Below, piece by piece: positions 48,635 to 57,673 of a DNA stretch of 64,000 nucleotides. The number at the start of each line of letters is the position of its first letter. Positions within the stretch are counted from its first letter, which is position 1. Location: the NCBI GenBank assembly GCA_963778675.1, contig CAVZVI010000008.1, positions 248,001 to 312,000 of the forward strand, written 5' to 3'. The notes below the pieces were generated by a model. That model did no database searches and was not told the DNA's origin. It saw nothing but the letters and a program-made list of their open reading frames with translations. A program made the translations under genes and the position numbers. Source of the stretch: CAWCDJ01 sp963778675 (GTDB lineage Bacteria > Acidobacteriota > Terriglobia > Bryobacterales > Bryobacteraceae).

Positions 48635-49080
48635 TTAGGGTTGCCCTCCATCAGGCCCATCAGCAGGTCGTCGTGGATCTTCTGCACCCGGGCCTTCAGT
48701 TTGTCGAGCATCGGGCGGTCTTCAAAACTCATGTCCCGCTGAAAAGCGTCCAGGTGCCGCAGCAGATCGCGGGTTTCGATCTCCGCGCGTTTGAACCACT
48801 TCGAATGCTTCCGGGGATCCTTGCCGGTATCCTTCAACGAGGTGTACGCCAACTCGACGGAATCCTGAATCTCGCGAATATCGGCCGCCAGGCGGGTGCC
48901 GTCTCCCTTCTCGTAATCGGCCCGCGCCGCCTCGAACGCTTCGCTGGCATTTTCGAGCGCGAGCTTGGAGCGCTTTTCGAGGTTCGATTCCGCCATGGCT
49001 TTCTGCAGGTCGGCGGAAAGCGTGCCCGTGAAGACCACCCCTACGATCAGCAGCGTTGCCACGGACATCGTCGTTCCCAT
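48631..49080 (-). CDS. Exported or anchored helical protein of unknown function
   Basis: A 149-aa protein with one N-terminal hydrophobic segment (SVATLLIVGVVFTGTLS) followed by a helical region with paired charges (LEKRSKLALENASEAFEAARADYEKG). No family recognised. The start at 49080 shares one base with the TPR stop (TGATG), so its translation is coupled. With its neighbours it could form an envelope-associated helical complex; this is inference from context. Confidence 0.75.
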   Translation of the reverse strand: MGTTMSVATLLIVGVVFTGTLSADLQKAMAESNLEKRSKLALENASEAFEAARADYEKGDGTRLAADIREIQDSVELAYTSLKDTGKDPRKHSKWFKRAEIETRDLLRHLDAFQRDMSFEDRPMLDKLKARVQKIHDDLLMGLMEGNPK

Positions 49081-50291
49081 CACCGTTTCTCCAGTTCCCT
49101 CTCGAGGATCCGGGCCCGTTGCCGTGCCTGGAACTCCTGGTCGGGATTTTTGCCCTGGCTCATCGAGAGGAATTGACGGTAGGCTTCGAGCGCCGGCTTG
49201 GTTTGCTTGAGCTTATCTAAGATGATCGCACGGAGAAACCAGTTACCCGGAGTGTTTTCACCCAGACTGCGCGCCCGGTCGAACGCCCCGAGGGCGGGCT
49301 CGTACGATCCCATCAGGTACAGCATGGCCCCCAGATCGCTCCAGGTTTGAGCCTCCTCCGGCTTGAGCTTCGCCGCCGCCAGAAACTGGTTGGCGGCGGC
49401 CGGGTATTGCTTCCGGTCGCGGAGTGCGCGCGCATACATCAGGCGCAGATCGCAGTTGGATGGTTCCGCCGCCACTGCCTGTTCGAGAAGCGGAAGCGCC
49501 TGCTCCAACTGGTGATTAAAGAGGTAGGCCATCGCCAGACCGGTGCGGTTGGCCTCGGTCGGGCTCTTGGTGTAGGCTGCCTCCAGGCGCGGAATCGCTT
49601 CGGCGTACTGCTTGTTTTCGAGCAGCAGTTCTCCCAGGTGCTCCTGGGCCGCCGGGTTGTCCGGGAACTCGCGGTAGATGGCGATAGCCTCCCCCGGCTG
49701 CTTGTTCTGCTCGTAGAGTTCCGCCAGTTCGAGAAGGTTGTCCCGGTATTTCGGGTCGAGTTGCGCCGCCTGGCGGAAATGCGGAGCGGCCTCCGCCAGT
49801 TGATTCTGGCGCGCCAACACATGCGCCAGCCCCAATTCGGCGCCGGCCGATTTGGGATTCAACTCGAGTGCCAGCCGGTAGCTTTCGCCGGCTTTTTCCA
49901 GGGCGCCGGTTGCGAGCTGTGCTTCGGCCGTGTAATACCGCGGCCGGAACTCCTTGGGCTTCTGCCCGGCCGCGCTTTCCAGCAAGGGCAGGGCCTCCGC
50001 CGGGCTTTTCTGCCGCAGCAGGAGAATTCCCCCGTTCAGTTCCGCTTCATAGAGTCCGGGCTTGAGTTCGAGCGTCTTGCGGTACTCGGCGATCCCCTCC
50101 GCGTCCTTGTGCAGAAAACTGTAAGCAAGAGCCAGGTTGAAGTGGGCGGTGTAATCCTTGGGGTCGGCGGAGATTACCTTCGTGAAGGCGTCCACGGCGA
50201 CCTGATACTTCCCATCATCCAGCGCTTTCAGGCCCTCGGAACTGTAGTCGGGAGTCTGCAGCAGGAGCAGAGCGACTGCAACGGCCCACAT
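49080..50291 (-). CDS. Exported TPR-repeat protein
   Basis: A 403-aa protein with a short signal-like N-terminus (MWAVAVALLLLQT) and about ten tetratricopeptide repeats, such as ALDDGKYQVAVDAFTKVISADP and LLENKQYAEAIPRLEAAY. It should be a periplasmic scaffold that binds other proteins. It heads an operon with the two small helical exported proteins, which may be its partners. Confidence 0.9.
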   Translation of the reverse strand: MWAVAVALLLLQTPDYSSEGLKALDDGKYQVAVDAFTKVISADPKDYTAHFNLALAYSFLHKDAEGIAEYRKTLELKPGLYEAELNGGILLLRQKSPAEALPLLESAAGQKPKEFRPRYYTAEAQLATGALEKAGESYRLALELNPKSAGAELGLAHVLARQNQLAEAAPHFRQAAQLDPKYRDNLLELAELYEQNKQPGEAIAIYREFPDNPAAQEHLGELLLENKQYAEAIPRLEAAYTKSPTEANRTGLAMAYLFNHQLEQALPLLEQAVAAEPSNCDLRLMYARALRDRKQYPAAANQFLAAAKLKPEEAQTWSDLGAMLYLMGSYEPALGAFDRARSLGENTPGNWFLRAIILDKLKQTKPALEAYRQFLSMSQGKNPDQEFQARQRARILERELEKR

Positions 50292-50334
50292 ATCTCTATT
50301 CTAACGGCAGTCGCAGGGAAGCGGAATACCGGCG

Positions 50335-50856
50335 TTACTTCTTGAGTTCGCTCGGAAGCGGCACCTCGGGAGTCTCGGCGTTGAACGACAGGGGAATGTC
50401 GATCAGAGCCGCATGATTGGAGTCTTCGTCCAGAACCCTCAGCTTGTAATGGCCCGGAGGGGCATCGAAGACGAGATTGCCCTGCGCCGAATCCGCCGGC
50501 TTGATCTGCCGCAGGTAGCCGATCCATTGGGGAACGCCGTCGCCGTTGCTCAGCTCACGGTATACGTGTCCGTGGTCATCCTCCACCGTGAGGTTGGGCG
50601 AGATCACTTCCGATGCGCCCGAGTTGACGATACTCGCCCGCACCAGGAAGAAACGGTTTTGCGGGATTCGGGGAGCGGAGGGGTCGCCCAATTGCGTGAG
50701 CCACTGCGTCTCGAACACGGTGTAGGTCAGGTGTCCGATCGTGACCTTCTCACCCATCGGATAGGTGCGTACCGGGAACGTCTGCTCCCCGCATCCGCTG
50801 AACAGCATTGCGGCACCGGCGACCGTCAGGAAGAGCGCAGTTCGAAGAAAGGACAT
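50335..50856 (-). CDS. DUF4352-like lipoprotein
   Basis: A 173-aa lipoprotein; the signal ends in LFSGC (Cys22). The mature domain has VTIGHLTYTVFETQWLTQLG, FFLVRASIVNSGASEVISPNLTVED and GNLVFDAPPGHYKLRVLDE, the beta-sandwich pattern of DUF4352 proteins. GGGGGC lies before the ATG at 50856; an ATG five codons upstream is also in frame. It lies 43 bp before the TPR operon on the same strand and may be co-transcribed. Confidence 0.82.
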   Translation of the reverse strand: MSFLRTALFLTVAGAAMLFSGCGEQTFPVRTYPMGEKVTIGHLTYTVFETQWLTQLGDPSAPRIPQNRFFLVRASIVNSGASEVISPNLTVEDDHGHVYRELSNGDGVPQWIGYLRQIKPADSAQGNLVFDAPPGHYKLRVLDEDSNHAALIDIPLSFNAETPEVPLPSELKK

Positions 50857-50910
50857 GAGCGTAGCCCCCATTTTCTCCGCGGGTTGGAGGGGGTGTCAAC
50901 TGCTCAAGCT

Positions 50911-51861
50911 TCAGACCGCGGCCAGCAGGCTTTCCGCGAAGGGCCACTCCTGGTCCACCCACTGCGCGGCCACGCGGAAGCCGGTCTGCCGCGCCAGGTC
51001 GCAGATCTGCTCGGGGCGGAACTTGTGGCAGGCCTCGGTGCAGATCGTCTCGCCGCGAGCGAAATCCAGTGTGAGGGCGGCGTCGCGGATCGTAGCGGTC
51101 TGCGGAATCCGCGAACGCAGGTGCATTTCGATGCGCTGCCCGGCTTCGTGGTAGCGGGCCACGTGCTCAAAACGGCGAAGATCGAAATCCGCATCCAGTT
51201 CGCGATTGATGCGTGCCAGCAGGTTGAGGTTGAAGGCGGCCGTGACCCCAGTCGGGTCGTCGTAGGCGGCCAGCAGGTCTTCCACCGGCTTCACCAGGTC
51301 GGTTCCCAGCAGCAGGGTATCGCCGGGGTGAATCTCGGCGCGCAAGGCCAGCAGAAAGTCGATGGCGGCTTCGGGCTCGAAGTTGCCGATGGTGCTGCCG
51401 AGGAACAGCAGCAGCAGGGTCTGGCCTGGCCGGCGGTGCTCCACGACGAAGCGAACGCCATCCAGGTAATTGGCCTCGACCGGCAGGACGGCGCCGAGCG
51501 AGCCGAGGTCCTGCGCGCATTTCGCAAGAGCGCTGGCCGATACATCGATCGGGTAGTAGGTTACCGCCTGCCGGCGCCGGATCTGCTCCAGCACGGGCCG
51601 CGTCTTGACCCCGACGCCGCTTCCCAGTTCCGCAGTGATGAGATTGCGCGGAAGAAGCTCCACCAGGTCGGCCGAATACGTGTGGAGGATGCGGGCATCG
51701 GCGCGCGTAAGGCCGTATTCCGGCAGGCAGGTGATGGCTTCGAAGAGCGCGGAGCCGAGCTCGTCGTAAAAATAGCGGCAGGGCAGAGTCTTCTGATCGG
51801 TGCGCGTCAGCCCGGCCCGGACCGCGCGTGCGAATTCGCTGTCGAGCGCCCGCGCGTACAT
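50911..51861 (-). CDS. egtD: L-histidine N-alpha-methyltransferase EgtD
   Basis: A 316-aa SAM-dependent enzyme that makes hercynine, the first step of ergothioneine synthesis. Landmarks are KTLPCRYFYDELGSALFEAI, LPEYGLTRADARIL, the SAM site AELGSGVGVKTRPVLEQ, and LFLGSTIGNFEPEAA. The end has FARGETICTEACHKF. Length and motifs fit the EgtD family well. It shares one base with the end of egtB (TGATG), so the two are translationally coupled. Confidence 0.95.
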   Translation of the reverse strand: MYARALDSEFARAVRAGLTRTDQKTLPCRYFYDELGSALFEAITCLPEYGLTRADARILHTYSADLVELLPRNLITAELGSGVGVKTRPVLEQIRRRQAVTYYPIDVSASALAKCAQDLGSLGAVLPVEANYLDGVRFVVEHRRPGQTLLLLFLGSTIGNFEPEAAIDFLLALRAEIHPGDTLLLGTDLVKPVEDLLAAYDDPTGVTAAFNLNLLARINRELDADFDLRRFEHVARYHEAGQRIEMHLRSRIPQTATIRDAALTLDFARGETICTEACHKFRPEQICDLARQTGFRVAAQWVDQEWPFAESLLAAV

Positions 51862-53018
51862 CAGGAATCCGCCAGCCGGAAGGTCGCGTAGTGATAAGGG
51901 TATGATTGCCGGAACCAGTTGCGGAACGAGGACCGCAGGAAACAGGCGGCCGTGCGGGGTGAGGCTCCTTTCAGAACGTAGTGCTCGCCGTCGAAGAACG
52001 GCTCGGAGTAGTTCTTGTAGAACGGAAAGGGCTCGAAGCCCGGAAAGGGTGCGAACACCGTGGAGGTCCACTCCCAGCCGTTGCCGGTCAACTGCTGCGG
52101 TCCGTGCCATTCCCGCTCGTCGGCGTTCACCGGCGTAGGATCCCAATGGCGGAAATCGAGGTTGCCGGACACGGGCGCCGAGCAGGCCGCGCGGTGAAAC
52201 TGCGGTTCCGTGGGAATCGACTTGCCCCGCCATTGCGCATATGACTGCGCCTCCCGGAAGGTCGCGTATACCGGGCAATCGAGCGGCAGGGGAACCTCCG
52301 CGAACATCCCGCGATAATGCCACCGGCCGCCGCGCTCGATCCAGAAAAACGGCGGCGGAGCGCCCTGGCGAACGAATTCGAGATACTCGCGGTTGGTCAC
52401 CTTATACTTGCCGATGGCGAAGGACGGAACAGGTGTGGTGTGAGCTTCGAACTCGTTGTCCCATCCGAAGCCTTCCGAGGCGGTACGCCCGAGCCGGGCG
52501 TCGCCTGCCGGGATCTCGACCATGCGCATCGCGGGGGTGGGGACTTCCGGCGCCGGCGGCAGATCGAGTGCCGCCTTGCGGTTGTAGGCAAGATGATGCA
52601 GGATGTACGCGAAGGTCTCGGCATGCATCAGCCGGTGCTCGATGGCGACGTGCAGCAACTGCTCGGGAACTTTCTCGAGTAGGGCGTCGAGCTCACTGCG
52701 CACGCGCTGGTTGTACCGTTCGACCTCGGCCGGGCGGGGCCAGTCGGATGGCTGGTCACAGGGAAGCCGGCCGGGCGGCGGGTCGATGCCAAAAGCGAAG
52801 AGGCGGTCGAATTCCGGATGGAACGCGGGCAGGTCGAGCGCGTATCGCGCGATCAGGTTCCAGTCGAACGCTTCGACATGACCCAGATAGAAGAGGATGC
52901 GGTGGCGTTCAGGGATCGGCCGTTCGTATAGGGCATCGGGATGGACCATCTCGAATAACTCGTCGGTCCTCTCGCGAGCCCGTGCCAGCCGGCGGCTCAG
53001 GTCAGGGTGTACACGCAT
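51861..53018 (-). CDS. egtB: Ergothioneine sulfoxide synthase EgtB
   Basis: A 385-aa non-heme iron enzyme that joins hercynine to a thiol. The N-terminal DinB-like domain has the three iron ligands: His47 in YLGHVEAFDWN and His128 and His132 in the HRLMHAE motif. The C-terminal FGE-sulfatase domain has YKVTNREYLEFV, SIPTEPQFHRAA, GNGWEWTS and RSSFRNWFR. The ATG at 53018 is chosen; a GTG at 53051 adds 11 residues. No egtA, egtC or egtE is present, so the thiol donor is unknown. Confidence 0.94.
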   Translation of the reverse strand: MRVHPDLSRRLARARERTDELFEMVHPDALYERPIPERHRILFYLGHVEAFDWNLIARYALDLPAFHPEFDRLFAFGIDPPPGRLPCDQPSDWPRPAEVERYNQRVRSELDALLEKVPEQLLHVAIEHRLMHAETFAYILHHLAYNRKAALDLPPAPEVPTPAMRMVEIPAGDARLGRTASEGFGWDNEFEAHTTPVPSFAIGKYKVTNREYLEFVRQGAPPPFFWIERGGRWHYRGMFAEVPLPLDCPVYATFREAQSYAQWRGKSIPTEPQFHRAACSAPVSGNLDFRHWDPTPVNADEREWHGPQQLTGNGWEWTSTVFAPFPGFEPFPFYKNYSEPFFDGEHYVLKGASPRTAACFLRSSFRNWFRQSYPYHYATFRLADS

Positions 53019-53124
53019 GGCAGTCGTTATCACCGAGGCCGGCGGAAGCACCGCCGGTCACACTGGTCTTTCCAGTCTAGCGAAGCCGGGCCGAATATTG
53101 TGTGAGCGGCGTCACGGAATGCCA

Positions 53125-53397
53125 TCACTGGCGTTCCAGGGCTTCCTCGTAAGGCTTGTATCCGTTGGTGCGCATCAACTGGTGAGCGGCGGCAACCGCT
53201 TCGGGGAGCACGTAAAAGAACGCGCCCGCGCGCACCGTGCGGAAGACGATGCCGCCGCGATACTCGTCGGCTTCCACTCCGTAATCCAGGCCCGCGCCGT
53301 TGAAGAGCGACTCCAGCCGCAGCGCCTCCCTCAGCCGTTTCGCGATATAGACGAGGACCGGCTCCTTGCCTTCGAAGAATGACGCTTCCTGCTTCAT
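53125..53397 (-). CDS. Small DUF2007-like protein
   Basis: A 90-aa soluble protein with the pattern PVLVYIAKRLREALRLESLFNGAGLDYGVE followed by GIVFRTVRAGAFFYVLPEAVAAAHQLM. It looks like a single alpha/beta domain of the putative signal-transducing DUF2007 type. It is divergent from dprA. Function unknown. Confidence 0.7.
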   Translation of the reverse strand: MKQEASFFEGKEPVLVYIAKRLREALRLESLFNGAGLDYGVEADEYRGGIVFRTVRAGAFFYVLPEAVAAAHQLMRTNGYKPYEEALERQ

Positions 53398-53453
53398 AGA
53401 GGTTTTCTTCCAGTTTACCGGGATTGCTATAACGCTGCGCCGGGCCGCCGCCG

Positions 53454-54686
53454 ATGTGTGTTACGGTGGAAATCGAAACGCTCCGCTCCATGCATTCATC
53501 CGTCCTCAGCCGGGAAGAGGAACTTCACTGGCTGGCTCTCAAGCTGGTGCCCGGCCTGGGTGCCCGAACTTCAGGCAAACTGTTGGAACGATTTCGAACA
53601 CCCCAGGCGATCTTCCGCGCTTCGCGGACCGAGCTCGAGGCGGCGGGGGTCAGCGGCACGGTAGCGCAGTCGATTGCGAGCGGTTGCACGTTCGAAGATG
53701 CCGTCACGCAGCAGGAGAGGATGGCGGAATCCGGCGCGGTGCTGGTGACGATTGGGGACCCGCGCTACCCGCAAGCGCTGCGCGACATCTTCGATCCGCC
53801 GCCGGTGCTGTTCGCGCGGGGACGTGTCGAGCTTCTGCAGTCGCTATCGCTGGGCGTGGTGGGCACGCGCAGGCCCACGCCGTATGGCGTCGCCGTGGCG
53901 GAGAGGCTGGCGGCCGACCTGGCCCATGCCGGTCTGGCCATCGTCAGCGGCATGGCGAGAGGCATCGATACCGCGGCGCACAAGGGCGCCCTCAAGGCGG
54001 GCGGCGAGACGGTTGCGGTCCTGGGCTGCGGGGTGGACATCGTGTATCCTTCGGAGAATCGCAAACTGGCGTCCGAGATTGCGGCCCGTGGATTGATCGT
54101 CTCGGAATTCCCGATGGGCTCGATCGCATTTCCGCAAAACTTCCCGATCCGCAACCGGATCATCAGCGGGATGAGCCTCGGAGTTCTGGTCGTGGAAGGG
54201 GCGCAGTACAGCGGATCGGCGATTACCGCCAAGCTCGCGATGGATCAGGGCAGGGAAGTATTCGCCGTTCCCGGGAACATTACGTCGAAACTGAGTTGGG
54301 GCCCTAACCTGTTGATAAAGCAGGGGGCCCATGTGGTGCAGGATTGGAACGACGTAGTGCTCGAGCTTCCTCCTGAATCCCGCCGGCATCTGATTGAGAA
54401 GAGCAGAAAAATCCTTCTCGGAGAGAGCGGCGAAACTCCGGGGGAGGGATCCGCATCCTTATTTAGTAACTCCCCGATGCAGACCGGGGAGACGGCTTCG
54501 CAGTTGAACGAAGCATCACGAAGAGCTCTGGAAGCTCTGCCGGTGGACGCAGCCGTACACTTGGACGATCTGCTTGATAAGCTGGGAGATATCTCAACCT
54601 CCGAGTTGATTGCCGCACTCTTTGAGCTGGAAATGCTGGGACTTGTCAAACAACTCCCGGGAAAGAACTTTGTAAAAGTGTGGTAA
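53454..54686 (+). CDS. dprA: DNA processing protein DprA
   Basis: A 410-aa protein that loads RecA on incoming single-stranded DNA during transformation. The N-terminal helix-hairpin part has WLALKLVPGLGARTSGKLLERF. The Rossmann domain has VVGTRRPTPYGVAVAERLA, SGMARGIDTAAHKGAL, FPIRNRIISG and VEGAQYSGSAITAKLAMDQGR. The C-terminal winged helix is about residues 345-410. ATG 53490 is an alternative start. The dprA-topA order is common in bacteria. Confidence 0.96.
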   Translation: MCVTVEIETLRSMHSSVLSREEELHWLALKLVPGLGARTSGKLLERFRTPQAIFRASRTELEAAGVSGTVAQSIASGCTFEDAVTQQERMAESGAVLVTIGDPRYPQALRDIFDPPPVLFARGRVELLQSLSLGVVGTRRPTPYGVAVAERLAADLAHAGLAIVSGMARGIDTAAHKGALKAGGETVAVLGCGVDIVYPSENRKLASEIAARGLIVSEFPMGSIAFPQNFPIRNRIISGMSLGVLVVEGAQYSGSAITAKLAMDQGREVFAVPGNITSKLSWGPNLLIKQGAHVVQDWNDVVLELPPESRRHLIEKSRKILLGESGETPGEGSASLFSNSPMQTGETASQLNEASRRALEALPVDAAVHLDDLLDKLGDISTSELIAALFELEMLGLVKQLPGKNFVKVW

Positions 54687-54762
54687 CGTCATCTGGGTGA
54701 TCTGCATCATTTCGTGCGTACGAGAGGGCGCCCGATTCTGAAAGTCTCTCTGAAAGTTTCAT

Positions 54763-57198
54763 ATGCCAAAGGCTCTGGTAATCGTGGAGTCGCCTGCGAA
54801 GGCGAAGACCATCAATAAATACCTGGGCAAGCAGTACATCGTAAAAGCTTCGCTCGGTCATATTAAGGATCTCCCCAAGCGCGATCTCGCGGTAGACATC
54901 GAACACGGCTTCGAGCCGCGTTACGAAGTCATCGAAGGCAAGCGAAAGCTCATCAGCGAGCTCAAGGCGGCCGCAAAGAAGGTCGAGAGCGTGTATCTGG
55001 CGGCTGACCCGGACCGCGAGGGCGAGGCCATCTGCTTTCATCTGCAGGAAGAGCTGCGGGATAACCGGAAGGACGGCCCGCGGGTTTACCGGGTCATGTT
55101 CAACGAGATCACCAAGAAGGCCATTGAAAAGGCCTTCGAGAAGCCGGGCCAGGTGGACATCAACCTGGTGGACGCGCAGCAGGCGCGCCGTGTGCTCGAC
55201 CGGCTGGTGGGCTACAAGATCTCGCCGCTGCTTTGGGATAAGGTCCGCCGCGGGCTCTCCGCCGGCCGCGTGCAGACGGTGGCCCTGCGGGTTATCGTGG
55301 AGCGCGAGCGGGAGATCCGCGCCTTCGTCCCCAAGGAGTACTGGACCATCGATGCGGACCTCCACGCCAAAAAACCGCCGCTCCTGACGGCGCGCCTGAT
55401 CAAGATCGGCGATCAGCCGGCGGAAGTCGCAAACCAGCAGTTTTCGGATGAAGTGCTGGCCGCTCTCGACGGCGCCGATTATGTCGTCAAGTCCGTAGCC
55501 ACGCGCGAAAAGAAGCGCAACCCGGTGGCGCCGTTTATCACGTCGACGCTGCAGCAGGAATCCGCGCGCAAACTGCGATTCAGCGTAAAGCGCACGATGA
55601 TGCTGGCGCAGCGGCTGTACGAAGGCGTGGAGATCGGCAAAGAAGGCGCGGTGGGTCTCATCACCTACATGCGCACCGATTCGACGCGCGTTTCCGAAGA
55701 CGCGATCCGCGACGTGCGCGATTATATCCTGGAGCGCTACGGCAAGCCGTTTCTCCCGGACGCGCCGGTTGTCTACAGGTCGAAAAAAGAAGCCCAGGAT
55801 GCGCACGAGGCGATCCGCCCGACTTCCATGGCATTCACTCCGGAAGTGGTGGAAACCTATCTTGCCGAAGACGAGATGAAGTTGTACCGGCTGATCTGGA
55901 ACCGGTTCGTGGCCTGCCAGATGATGCCGGCTCTCTACGACCAGACCACCATCGACGTATCGGCCAAAGGCAAGAGTGGTGTGGATTACACGTTCCGCGC
56001 CACCGGCTCGGTGCAGAAGTTCCAGGGTTTCCTCAAGGTCTACGAGGAAGGCAAGGACCAGACCGACGAGGAAGACGAAGAGCTGCAGCACCGGCTGCCC
56101 CTGGTTTCCGAAGGCGAGCGCCTGCGGCTGAAGGCGATCCGAGCCGACCAGCACTTCACCGAACCACCGCCGCGCTACAACGAAGCCACGCTGGTGAAGC
56201 GCCTGGAGGCGGATGGCGTCGGCCGTCCTTCCACCTACGCATCCATCCTCTCCACCATCCAGGAGCGCGAGTACGTCAAGAAGGAGGGCGGCCGCTTCGT
56301 TCCCACCGAACTGGGAATGGTGGTGACGGACCTGCTGCTCGAGAGCTTCGACGACATCTTCGAGGTGAAATACACGGCGCGGATGGAAGAAGAGCTGGAC
56401 GAGATCGGGGATGGCAAGCTCGACTGGCGCGCGGCCATGGCCGAGTTCTACGACCGCTTCGACCGCGACCTGAAGCACGCCGAAGAGCACATGACCGACA
56501 TCAAGCGGATGGAGAGACCCACCGACTTGACGTGCGAGAAGTGCGGCAAACCCCTGGTGATCAAGTGGGGCAAGCACGGCAGCTTTATCGCCTGCACCGG
56601 CTATCCGGAGTGCACGTATACGCGTGAGTTGACGGTCGACCTGCCGGATATCGACAAGGCCGATCTTTCCGAGCAGGGCGCCGAGGAGTACTGCGAGAAC
56701 TGCGGCCGCCCGATGGTTCTGAAGAAGGGCCGCTTCGGAACCTTCTTTGCCTGCACCGGCTATCCCGACTGCAAGACCACCAAGCCGATCGGCGGTCCGC
56801 AGAAGAAGGCCGACCAGCCGCTCGACGAGAAGTGCCCGCAGTGCGGCAACCACCTCGTCCTGAAGAGCGGACGCTTCGGCGAGTTCACGGCCTGCAGCAA
56901 CTACCCCACCTGCAAGTACGTCAAGCAGAAGACCATCGGGGTGAAATGCCCGGAGTGTTCGGAAGGCGAGATCATCGAACGCCGCTCGCGCAAGGGCAAG
57001 ACCTTCTACGGCTGCAACCGCTACCCCGACTGCAAGTTCGTGGCCTGGGGAAAGCCGGTGGCCGAGAAGTGCCCGGAGTGCGGCAGCCCGTACATGATCG
57101 AAAAATGGCTGAAGGCCGGACCCGTGTGGCAGTGCCCGAACCCCGAGTGCAAGCACAAGCAGCCCGCGCCCCAGCAGGTCGAGACGGTGACCCAATAG
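54763..57198 (+). CDS. topA: DNA topoisomerase I
   Basis: An 811-aa type IA topoisomerase that relaxes negative supercoils. Toprim has LVIVESPAKAKTINKYLG and DPDREGEAI. The catalytic Tyr302 is in YMRTDSTR. The gate region has EAIRPT and RPSTYASI. The C-terminus has five Cys4 zinc-ribbon units starting near CEKCGKPLVI, CENCGRPMVL, CPQCGNHLVL, CPECSEGEII and CPECGSPYMI. It follows dprA by 76 bp. Confidence 0.97.
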   Translation: MPKALVIVESPAKAKTINKYLGKQYIVKASLGHIKDLPKRDLAVDIEHGFEPRYEVIEGKRKLISELKAAAKKVESVYLAADPDREGEAICFHLQEELRDNRKDGPRVYRVMFNEITKKAIEKAFEKPGQVDINLVDAQQARRVLDRLVGYKISPLLWDKVRRGLSAGRVQTVALRVIVEREREIRAFVPKEYWTIDADLHAKKPPLLTARLIKIGDQPAEVANQQFSDEVLAALDGADYVVKSVATREKKRNPVAPFITSTLQQESARKLRFSVKRTMMLAQRLYEGVEIGKEGAVGLITYMRTDSTRVSEDAIRDVRDYILERYGKPFLPDAPVVYRSKKEAQDAHEAIRPTSMAFTPEVVETYLAEDEMKLYRLIWNRFVACQMMPALYDQTTIDVSAKGKSGVDYTFRATGSVQKFQGFLKVYEEGKDQTDEEDEELQHRLPLVSEGERLRLKAIRADQHFTEPPPRYNEATLVKRLEADGVGRPSTYASILSTIQEREYVKKEGGRFVPTELGMVVTDLLLESFDDIFEVKYTARMEEELDEIGDGKLDWRAAMAEFYDRFDRDLKHAEEHMTDIKRMERPTDLTCEKCGKPLVIKWGKHGSFIACTGYPECTYTRELTVDLPDIDKADLSEQGAEEYCENCGRPMVLKKGRFGTFFACTGYPDCKTTKPIGGPQKKADQPLDEKCPQCGNHLVLKSGRFGEFTACSNYPTCKYVKQKTIGVKCPECSEGEIIERRSRKGKTFYGCNRYPDCKFVAWGKPVAEKCPECGSPYMIEKWLKAGPVWQCPNPECKHKQPAPQQVETVTQ

Positions 57199-57229
57199 AG
57201 GGATTCGGGCCGCTTCATCCGAATTGCGC

Positions 57230-57235
57230 TAAAAT
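57230..57235 (+). promoter_or_regulatory. -10 box TAAAAT directly before hemerythrin
   Basis: TAAAAT ends 6 bp before the ATG, so transcription would start at about the start codon and give a leaderless message. No ribosome binding site is visible. Confidence 0.5.
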
Positions 57236-57241
57236 ACTCTC

Positions 57242-57667
57242 ATGCAGCCCTTTAAGTGGAACAAGAAGCATGAGGTATTTGTTCCGGAACTGGACGCCGA
57301 ACATCGGAATCTCTTCCGTATCCTGGAAGAGTTGCGCGCGGCGGTGGCAGCGGGCGGCGGAGAAGAGCAGGTTCACTCGCTGCTGGCCGCGCTGGCGGCA
57401 GGAGCAGAGGAGCACTTCCGTCACGAGGAGCGGCTGATGCGTTCGGCGCAATACTCCGCCTTCGATTGGCACAAGCGGCAGCATGATACGGCGCGCAAGC
57501 GGCTCAAGGAGTTCTCCGGGCGGGTCGAGGCCGGAGATTCCGAAGCGGTGCCCGCGTTGCTGGAATTCCTGATGCCCTGGCTCGCCGATCACGCCGGCCT
57601 GCCCGATCGCATGATGGGCGCGTACATCCGGAACCACCGCCGGCTGCACGCGGCTCTGGCGTCGTAA
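57242..57667 (+). CDS. Bacteriohemerythrin-like protein
   Basis: A 141-aa four-helix protein with all seven di-iron ligands: His21, His58, Glu62, His77, His81, His117 and Asp122, in DAEHRNLF, HFRHEE, HKRQH and HAGLPD. It should bind oxygen or sense oxygen/iron in the cytoplasm. Its -10 box is immediately upstream, suggesting a leaderless transcript. It is convergent with the methyltransferase, 6 bp apart. Confidence 0.94.
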   Translation: MQPFKWNKKHEVFVPELDAEHRNLFRILEELRAAVAAGGGEEQVHSLLAALAAGAEEHFRHEERLMRSAQYSAFDWHKRQHDTARKRLKEFSGRVEAGDSEAVPALLEFLMPWLADHAGLPDRMMGAYIRNHRRLHAALAS

Positions 57668-57673
57668 CGTTCG

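Noticed and set aside
54646..57195. 849-codon minus-strand frame
   Set aside because: Antisense shadow of topA, which has complete motifs.
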